DNA of 8,410 nt from Candidatus Cloacimonadota bacterium (GTDB taxonomy: Bacteria > Cloacimonadota > Cloacimonadia > Cloacimonadales > Cloacimonadaceae), in assembly GCA_023392795.1 (NCBI GenBank), contig JAEWNJ010000070.1, positions 1 through 8,410 of the forward strand, read 5' to 3'. Below are positions 1-6,000 of the stretch, piece after piece. The notes below the pieces were generated by a model. It saw nothing but the letters and a program-made list of their open reading frames with translations, did not search any database and had not been told where the DNA came from. Both the position numbers and the translations under genes were made by a program. Position 1 is the first letter of the stretch, and each line of letters starts with the position of its first letter.

Positions 1-1
1 C

Positions 2-1987
2 CCTGCTGATGAAGCAGAAAACCTGCCCCTCAGCGGTTTTAACCTTAGCTGGAACCCTGCCACAACCGGAGGTATACCTTCCGAGTACTCTGTGTTCATG
101 GGCTCCACAGTAGATGTGGCGGATTATGCGTGGTACAATCTGACAAGTACTACATTTGATCCCACTCAGTCCACTGTTGATCCCATTACCTTCGCTTATG
201 GCGAAACCTGGTACTGGACCGTAATGGCCAGCAATGGTGATGGCGATGCTGATGTACCCACTCCCTTCAGCTTCACCATCATGGATGATCCCCGGATCCT
301 CAGCCTGCCTTATAGCCAGAACTTCGATGGCGTTACTTCTCCGAACCTCCCTGCACAATGGGTAGGAATGGTAAATCCCACATCCACTTCATGGTATGTG
401 GATACATATTCCAGCACTACCTATGCAGTTAGCCAGCCGAATACGGCAAGAATGTACAACTCCAGCAGCACAACTGCTGATATCAGACTCATCTCGCCCG
501 AAGTCGTTGTGCCGATGAACAGCATCAAACTCAGCTTCTCTGCTCGTGGTAGCTCTGGTTACACTCTCCTGGTAGGGACCACTAATGCCACTGATGCAAC
601 CGGAACATTTAACCAACTGGCTTCCATCCCGCTCACTGCAACTCATACCACCTACAGCGTATCCTTCGCCGACTACCTGGGAACAGACACAAACATCTGC
701 TTCAAGCACGGCTTGGGCGGCAACTATCGCAGCATCTACATCGATGACGTGTATATGGAAGAGCTAACCCCCAATGATCTGGCAGTTACTGCCTTTACCG
801 GAGACGGTTTTGGTATTGCCGGTGATCAATTAAGCTACACCGTCACTGTCATGAACAATGGTACTGCCGCGCAAGCTGCATACTCGGTACAGCTACTCAG
901 TGCGGATGCCAGAGATGTGTTAGCCACAGTGAATATCTCCGAGAGTCTTGCTGCAGGAGCGAGCGCCCAGCATACCATAAACTGGACGCCTTCGATTGCG
1001 AACTCATATGATGTATATGCCAAGGTCGTGCTCGCAGGAGATGCCAACCCGACCAACGATGAAAGTGATATCATGCAGGTATTAGTATTCGCTTCCACAT
1101 CGTATATCTCCGCCATAGGTGATCCTGCTTCAACAAGCACGGTGAACTATCTGCCCTTTAACTTTTATTACAAAAACAACGTGGCAGAAGTGATCTATCT
1201 GGGATCTCAAATGCAGATGGCTAGTGGTACGATCAACGCTATCATATACCAAAATAACTTCACCCAGGATCTCACTAAACCGGTGAGAATATGGATGAAG
1301 CATACCACCGAAAATGTCAATAGCGCCTGGCTGCCTTTTGCAGACTATACTCTCGTTTTCCAAGGCAATGTGCATTTCCCGCTCGGGGTCAACGCCGTTG
1401 TTATCCCGCTGGATACTCCGTTCAACTACACGGGCGGCAATCTTGCGGTAAGAACCTATCGTGAGTTTGAAGATGCCTATTGGAATTCCACCAACCACTT
1501 CTATTACACGATGGATGCGAGTTATCCGAATCGTACCCGCTACTTCAACCAAGATGGCACGACTCCTATCGATCCCACCGCTCCCAGTAGTACCGGCACC
1601 CAAACCAGTTATATCCCCCATACCGCCTTCATCGTTGATCCCCATACGGCAATGCCTCCTTTGACGGCCCCCGCTGTACAGATCGCCATGGATGGCATAA
1701 ATCCCAAGCTAACCTGGAACGCGGTCGATGGTGCCTACCTCTACGTGGTTCAGGGCAGTGATGATCCCTATGATTGGAACGCTGCCACCGAGCTTACCGT
1801 AACTCCAAACCTGCTCTATACCATTACTTCTGCTCCAGCAAAGAAGTTCTACAGAGTACTGTCCCGTTCCTACAATCACCAGGATCGCGAGATCGGCCAG
1901 GTCTTCAACCCCGCGTCCGTTATCGGTTTTGATAACAGCGCGGTCAGAGCCTTGCCATCGATCCCCAATACAGAAGATAAGAACTAG
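2..1987 (+). CDS. Secreted multidomain surface protein, 5' end missing (anchor-J, CARDB, FnIII-like modules)
   Basis: The frame is open from base 2, so the gene starts before the window; the GTG at 92 is an internal valine codon. The 661 visible residues end at TAG 1985-1987. Modules in order: an FnIII-like domain at 1-97 (GFNLSW, then WYWTV); a choice-of-anchor J/MAM-like jelly roll at about 101-254, opening with LPYSQNFDG and closing with YIDDVYMEE; a CARDB-like Ig domain at about 257-363 (PNDLAVTAF, VMNNGTA, ANPTNDES); a beta-rich module without a secure name at 366-545, of a style seen in Bacteroidota surface proteins (IYLGSQM, VFQGNV, PLDTPFNYTGGNLAV); and a final FnIII-like domain at about 550-622 (LTWNAV, DDPYDW, KKFYRVL). 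There is no enzyme motif. The tail (LPSIPNTEDKN) is neither a type IX sorting domain, LPxTG nor a membrane anchor. The likely role is a cell-surface adhesin or scaffold, by inference from domain types. The first module resembles residues 675-778 of the protein encoded at 3019-7722, so the two are paralogous mosaics. Coding status is secure; function is not. Confidence 0.93.
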   Translation, partial: PADEAENLPLSGFNLSWNPATTGGIPSEYSVFMGSTVDVADYAWYNLTSTTFDPTQSTVDPITFAYGETWYWTVMASNGDGDADVPTPFSFTIMDDPRILSLPYSQNFDGVTSPNLPAQWVGMVNPTSTSWYVDTYSSTTYAVSQPNTARMYNSSSTTADIRLISPEVVVPMNSIKLSFSARGSSGYTLLVGTTNATDATGTFNQLASIPLTATHTTYSVSFADYLGTDTNICFKHGLGGNYRSIYIDDVYMEELTPNDLAVTAFTGDGFGIAGDQLSYTVTVMNNGTAAQAAYSVQLLSADARDVLATVNISESLAAGASAQHTINWTPSIANSYDVYAKVVLAGDANPTNDESDIMQVLVFASTSYISAIGDPASTSTVNYLPFNFYYKNNVAEVIYLGSQMQMASGTINAIIYQNNFTQDLTKPVRIWMKHTTENVNSAWLPFADYTLVFQGNVHFPLGVNAVVIPLDTPFNYTGGNLAVRTYREFEDAYWNSTNHFYYTMDASYPNRTRYFNQDGTTPIDPTAPSSTGTQTSYIPHTAFIVDPHTAMPPLTAPAVQIAMDGINPKLTWNAVDGAYLYVVQGSDDPYDWNAATELTVTPNLLYTITSAPAKKFYRVLSRSYNHQDREIGQVFNPASVIGFDNSAVRALPSIPNTEDKN

Positions 1988-2025
1988 TTAAATCCTGCGG
2001 GTAAGCCCCGCATACAAAAGATACC

Positions 2026-2054
2026 AACCCCCGGTTTTCCAGCCGGGGGTTTTT
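2026..2054 (+). terminator. Intrinsic (rho-independent) terminator of the first surface-protein gene
   Basis: A perfect 9-bp stem, AACCCCCGG (2026-2034) with CCGGGGGTT (2043-2051), has an 8-base loop and runs into five T residues at 2050-2054. It lies 39 bases after the TAG stop of the upstream gene, where a terminator is expected, and separates that transcript from the repeat region downstream. Confidence 0.93.
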
Positions 2055-2073
2055 GGTGCCTGGACGGAGCTGA

Positions 2074-2103
2074 ACAATTTACAGTGTACAATTTACGATG
2101 TAC
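2074..2103. repeat. Short direct and inverted repeat (ACAATTTAC x2, GTACA/TGTAC)
   Basis: ACAATTTAC occurs at 2074-2082 and again at 2088-2096. The second copy sits inside a 5-bp inverted pair, GTACA 2086-2090 and TGTAC 2099-2103. It lies between the terminator and the hairpin element. No function is evident; it may be part of a dispersed intergenic repeat. Confidence 0.4.
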
Positions 2104-2160
2104 TATTAGATGGGGTGGATTGAGACTTGAGAAATGAAAAGTCCCGGAGTGGCTTGAGTT

Positions 2161-2270
2161 AGGATTCTACACGTCTCGTGTCGATCGAGGCCGAAGGCCG
2201 AGACAGAAAGCGACTCTGTCGCTTATGCAGACGAAACGTCTGACCCACCCCACGAAAATGCTGCGCATTT
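2161..2270. repeat. REP-like hairpin cassette, copy A
   Basis: This is a run of five short stem-loops, mostly with 3-base loops. ACACG-TCT-CGTGT spans 2169-2181; GGCC-GAA-GGCC spans about 2189-2199; AAGCGAC-TCT-GTCGCTT (7 bp, perfect) spans 2208-2224; CAGACG-AAA-CGTCTG (6 bp, perfect) spans 2228-2242; AAATGC-TGC-GCATTT (6 bp, perfect) spans 2256-2270. The cassette opens with AGGATTC, as does the second copy at 7853. The first, third and fourth hairpins match copy B in order and sequence. It lies about 105 bases after a terminator, in the typical position of REP elements, and a RAYT-type transposase is encoded at 8058. The hairpins are directly visible; the REP assignment is inference. Confidence 0.75.
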
Positions 2271-2277
2271 CCGCGAA

Positions 2278-2337
2278 GACTCCGGCAAGCCTATGGGGAC
2301 TCCGGCAAGGCTTTGTGAACCCCGGCAAGCCTCTTGG
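2278..2337. repeat. 20-bp tandem repeat, block 1 (three units)
   Basis: Three consecutive 20-base units start at 2278, 2298 and 2318. The first is GACTCCGGCAAGCCTATGGG; the others keep the CCCGGCAAG or TCCGGCAAG core with changes at the 3' side. The period is not a multiple of three and no sensible protein reads through. The same unit recurs in block 2 (2398-2484) and beside copy B (7938-7965). Confidence 0.85.
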
Positions 2338-2400
2338 CACACCAGAGAGAAACAAGCTTCAGGATGAAGCTTCCACCGTGTGCCGACGGGTACGTCTGCA
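2336..2400. repeat. Nested stem-loop insert between the two tandem-repeat blocks
   Basis: An outer 7-bp stem, GGCACAC (2336-2342) with GTGTGCC (2378-2384), encloses an inner perfect 8-bp hairpin, AAGCTTCA (2354-2361), loop GGA, TGAAGCTT (2365-2372). Overlapping its right edge, 2381-2400 forms a third copy of the GCAG-CG type hairpin, with seven of eight pairs and loop GGTA, which leads directly into block 2 as the equivalent hairpin in copy B does. The outer stem and this last hairpin share bases 2381-2384, so they would be mutually exclusive. Confidence 0.65.
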
Positions 2401-2484
2401 ATCCTATGAGGACCCCGGCAATCCTATGAGGACCCCGGTAATCCTATGAGGTCACCTGCAACCCTTTGAGGTCACCGGCAACCC
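2398..2484. repeat. 20-bp tandem repeat, block 2 (four units plus a partial)
   Basis: Units begin at 2398, 2418, 2438 and 2458, followed by a partial copy from 2478. The first two are identical (GCAATCCTATGAGGACCCCG); the third and fourth diverge (GTCACC in place of GACCCC; CCCTTTGAG in place of TCCTATGAG). Rotated by a few bases, the unit is the same as in block 1. There are no unique spacers, so this is not a CRISPR array. The gradient from identical to diverged units suggests slippage-type growth at the 5' side. Confidence 0.88.
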
Positions 2485-2547
2485 AAGCATTCATTGTGGA
2501 AAACTGCATCAACAGAATGAAGATCTTCTGAAATGTAGTTTTTCTGC

Positions 2548-2576
2548 TTGACCCTTTTCTGCGGAGTCCCTTTTAT
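2548..2576 (+). promoter_or_regulatory. Possible sigma70-type promoter for the large surface-protein gene
   Basis: TTGACC (2548-2553, five of six consensus -35 bases) is separated by 17 bases from TTTTAT (2571-2576, four of six -10 bases). It would give a 5' leader of roughly 430 bases. It is the best match in the leader, but the -10 is weak and the consensus of this phylum is uncertain. Confidence 0.3.
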
Positions 2577-2909
2577 GGTTTCGGGAGCTTTTCCAGTGTT
2601 CTTTTCCGTTGCTAAGCTCTACAAGAAGAATCACTTGGGCTTGTGCCTGATGATTTAGAAATTATAGAAAAGGTATTGTTTTTATGTTTACTAAGACGCG
2701 CGCCCTGACCCTTACATCGCTCCACCCCGGAGCAGGAGATTGCGCGTACCATTATGCTACTATATCAAACCATCAATACAAACACTCAGGGAAGCATTTA
2801 CCCCTTGCGGATGCAGCTTGTAAGAATAATCGTCGCACATTATCACCAAGCCCCTGCCTCTGCCCCCATATCCCTGAACAGCTTCACTCCCAACCCTTCA
2901 AAATCAGAT

Positions 2910-2921
2910 GTGATACATCAC
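2910..2921. promoter_or_regulatory. Operator-like palindrome GTGAT-AC-ATCAC
   Basis: A perfect 5-bp inverted repeat with a 2-base centre lies about 100 bases upstream of the ATG at 3019, in otherwise unstructured sequence. The TGTGA...TCAC wording recalls CRP/FNR half-sites, but the spacing is shorter than in the canonical site. A chance palindrome cannot be excluded. Confidence 0.2.
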
Positions 2922-3003
2922 CCGGGCGAGATCCGCTCCCGCTTTGGAGGTCTATTCACTAAATCCTAAATACCAAAACCCTTCAAAAGAATTACGTCTA
3001 AAC

Positions 3004-3009
3004 AAGGAG
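3004..3009 (+). promoter_or_regulatory. Ribosome binding site deciding the start at 3019
   Basis: AAGGAG with a 9-base spacer precedes ATG 3019. It fixes the start over the in-frame TTG at 2944, which would add 25 residues in front of an obvious signal peptide. Confidence 0.88.
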
Positions 3010-3018
3010 TTTTCTGAT

Positions 3019-6000
3019 ATGAAGAAAATTATATTACTGTTATGCGTAGCCATCCTGGCTATGAGTCTCAGCGCTGTAAACTGGCAAGTAGCCCTTGTCG
3101 ATGATTATGGCGATGGCTGGGGTGGCGGCTCTCTAACCGTATTGGTCAATGGCACGCCGGTGCTAAGCGATATCACTCTCGCAAGCGGTGCCGGTCCCGC
3201 ATATCACGACTTTGCCGTTGAGGACGGCGATGAAGTAACCACTACCTACACACCAGGTAGCTGGGCCTACGAAAACTACTATGCCATTTTTGATCATACT
3301 TCTGCACTGGTTGCTGAATCTGGTGGAACATGGGAAAGTCCTGGCGATACCGATCCTGTCAGCATTACCACACCGATCATCGTTTCTGCACCAGTTGGCG
3401 CTCCCGGTCTGGTTACCAATCCCAGCCCCGCCAATGCGGCTGTAGGCGTTGCCCCCAATGGCACTCTCACCTGGAATTTCGGTGCTGACACCGATACCTA
3501 TGAGCTGTGGTTTGGACCCGCAGGCAATATGACCATGGTTGATTCCGGTGCTGCCGGAGCTACAGGATCATATGCCTATTCGGGACTGGGTAGTTTTCAA
3601 ACCTATAATTGGAGAGTAATCTCACAGAACTCCACCCGGATGGAAACCCAAGGTCCGCTGTGGAGCTTTACAACCCAGATGGCAGCAGTCAATGTGCCTT
3701 ACAACGAAGGCTTTGAAGCCGGCAATACTGACCAGACCGCAATTGCAGGATGGATTCAGGAAGCAGTAACAGGAACAAACATCTGGACAGCAAATACTTC
3801 CATTACTGATTACAATCGCACACCCAGAACCGGTTCCTGGAATGCTTATCTTAGATATGGAAACACCCGCTGGATGTTCAAAGCATTCCATTTTGAAGCA
3901 GGCGTTGCCTATGAAGCTTCACTATTTGCCCGTCAGGATGGCGCTACTGCCGCTAACGCAAGCATCGCTATCGCTTATGGCACAGAAGCCACGGCTGCCG
4001 GAATGACGAATAGCATCTTGCCCACAACCGGCATTATCAACGGTGACTATCAATACCTGAACGGAGTATTTACTGTGCCTGCAACCGGCACTTACTACGT
4101 TGGAATCCTGGGCACGATTAATTTCAGTCCCTGGTACATTTCGCTGGATGACATCACGGTTGATTTAGCCCCAACTGAAGCTATCTTCAACATCAGCCCC
4201 AATGTCGCAAGCTTCAACTTCGGCAATGTTCCCATAGGTGGATTTGCTCAACAGGTGTTTACTATCTCAAATACCGGTGGCGCAGACCTCAATCTGGGCA
4301 GCATCGGCATCGATCCTGCGGGCACAGACTTCAGTATTCCGGATTATGCCGGAATCGACTGGGTTGTGGCCCCGGGAGCAAACACACAGTTCACCGTGCG
4401 GTTTGAGCCGCAGGATGCCAGCGCGCAAAACGCCGATCTGGATATTGTCTTCACGCGTGAGGATTATTCAATAACGCTCAGCGGTTCAGCATACTATCCT
4501 GCTACTCTGCCTTTAACTGAGGGTTGGGAAGCCGGACAAGGCAATTGGACTATTGTCAATGACAATCAGACCAATGCCTGGTACGTCGGCACCGCCGATC
4601 CCTATGAAGGCACAAACTCTGCCTATATCTCCAATGATAGCGGTGTAAGCAATGCCTATACCAACACAGCCACCAGCGTAGCTCACCTCTACACCGACAT
4701 CGCCTTTGATGATGAGATGCTGGAATTCCCGCTTTCCTTCTGGTGGAAATGCCAGGGCGAAGGCACCTCTTGGGACAGGATGAGAGTTCATCTTGTAGAT
4801 ACATCAGTAACTCCCATTGCTGGAACTGAGCTAACTATCGGTCAGTTCGGTTTAACTAACTACAACGTGCAAGCTGATTGGACTCAAGCAAATATCACTC
4901 TGCCTGGCACCCTGTCCGGAAGCGTGAAACGCCTGGTATTCTCCTGGAAGAATGACAGCTCCGGTGGAACTCAACCTCCCATCAATATCGATGACATCAG
5001 TCTTACCGCTACTCCAATACCCACCGGCCCTCCCGAAGCTCCGACATTGGCTTCTCCTGCCGATGGCGCTACCGGGCTTCCCAAAACCGGCTTCAACCTT
5101 AGCTGGACTCCTGCCGCTACGGGTGGTTTTGCCACATATTATGCCGTTTATATGTCTCAGGATGAAGCAAGCATCTTCGAAGATGTTTACTTTGAAACCA
5201 CGGCTACTACATTGAACCCCACCACCTTCGCTGAAGGACCAAGCCCGGCTATCACGTTTGAATATCTTGATCGCTGGTACTGGACTGTAGAAGCCATTAA
5301 CGATGACGGTTCTGCCCTGCCGGACAATCCCTTCTGGTTTGATATCGAAGCAGATCCCACCATCGTTGTTGGCCCTGATACCCCCTGGACTGAAGGCTTT
5401 GAAGGCGCTACCTTCCCGCCCAATAACTGGGCACTAATCAGCGGATCCGGAAACTGGACTCGCTCAGTAGCAGCTGGAGGATATGACGAAAGCACAGCAT
5501 CTGCTTCTGCTAATTTCTATGGTATCAGCGGCAGCACCCCCTTCTCCCTGGTTACACCTCCGCTGGATCTCTCTGCTCTGACCACTCCAACGCTGATGTT
5601 TGACTATGCCTATGCCACATACTCAGGAGAATTGGATAGAATGGATGTATATTATTCCATAGACGGTGGTCTAAGCTACTCCACTCTTCTCGAAATGCCC
5701 GGTGGAGCTGACGGCATCCTCAATACCGGTGGCACAACTACCGGCTCCTTTGTTCCCACAGCTGGTCAATGGAACACACAAACTCTTGCACTTCCTGCTG
5801 GTACAAATATGCTGAAATTCACTGCCACTAGTGCCTATGGTAACAACCTATACCTGGATAACATCTTCATGGGCAACCCGCCCGTCTTCTGGGATCTCAC
5901 AATGCTCGATCCCGTGGGTAGTGGTACAGTAGTTCCTGCCATTGGAGAACATAGTTACATTGAAAACACAGTAGTGAACCTCACAGCACAACCAGGCCTC

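Larger units (their letters stand above)
2485..3018 (+). other. Gene-free leader region upstream of the large surface-protein gene
   Basis: These 534 bases hold no convincing gene. A 92-codon open frame from ATG 2684 has a weak AAAGG upstream but gives a His/Pro-rich product with no family resemblance, and its end overlaps the approach to the next gene. Visible signals are a possible sigma70-type promoter (2548-2576), a weaker alternative (TTGTGC 2641-2646, TATAGA 2663-2668), a 12-base palindrome (2910-2921) and the ribosome binding site at 3004-3009. I recognise no riboswitch, tRNA or other structured RNA. Confidence 0.6.

Noticed and set aside
1130..1645. 171-codon open frame on the minus strand
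   Set aside because: It is a mirror of the codon use of the well-supported + strand gene, with no domain or ribosome binding site.
1865..1987. Type IX secretion C-terminal sorting domain in the first protein
   Set aside because: The usual PNP...I.Y.LP...V.L.IYD..G pattern is missing; the end is a short hydrophilic tail. The same holds for the second protein.
2225..2449. 74-codon frame through the tandem repeats (and a 62-codon frame on the opposite strand)
   Set aside because: Both run through hairpins and 20-bp repeats, whose period is not a multiple of three, so the reading has no repeated peptide and no coding signal.
2398..2484. CRISPR array
   Set aside because: Units are contiguous 20-mers without unique spacers, and no cas gene is visible.
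2684..2962. 92-codon open frame with ATG and weak AAAGG upstream
   Set aside because: The product is His/Pro-rich with no domain, signal peptide or family resemblance. A second unrelated frame (from 2754) is open over the same bases, which is typical of chance.
2944..3018. In-frame TTG start extending the large protein by 25 residues
   Set aside because: It would place a hydrophilic stretch before a clear signal peptide. ATG 3019 has an AAGGAG at good spacing.
3043..3048. Lipobox cysteine (Cys9) in the signal peptide of the large protein
   Set aside because: The preceding residues are LLL, without the small residue needed at -1, and a normal signal peptidase I site (LSA) follows at residue 19.
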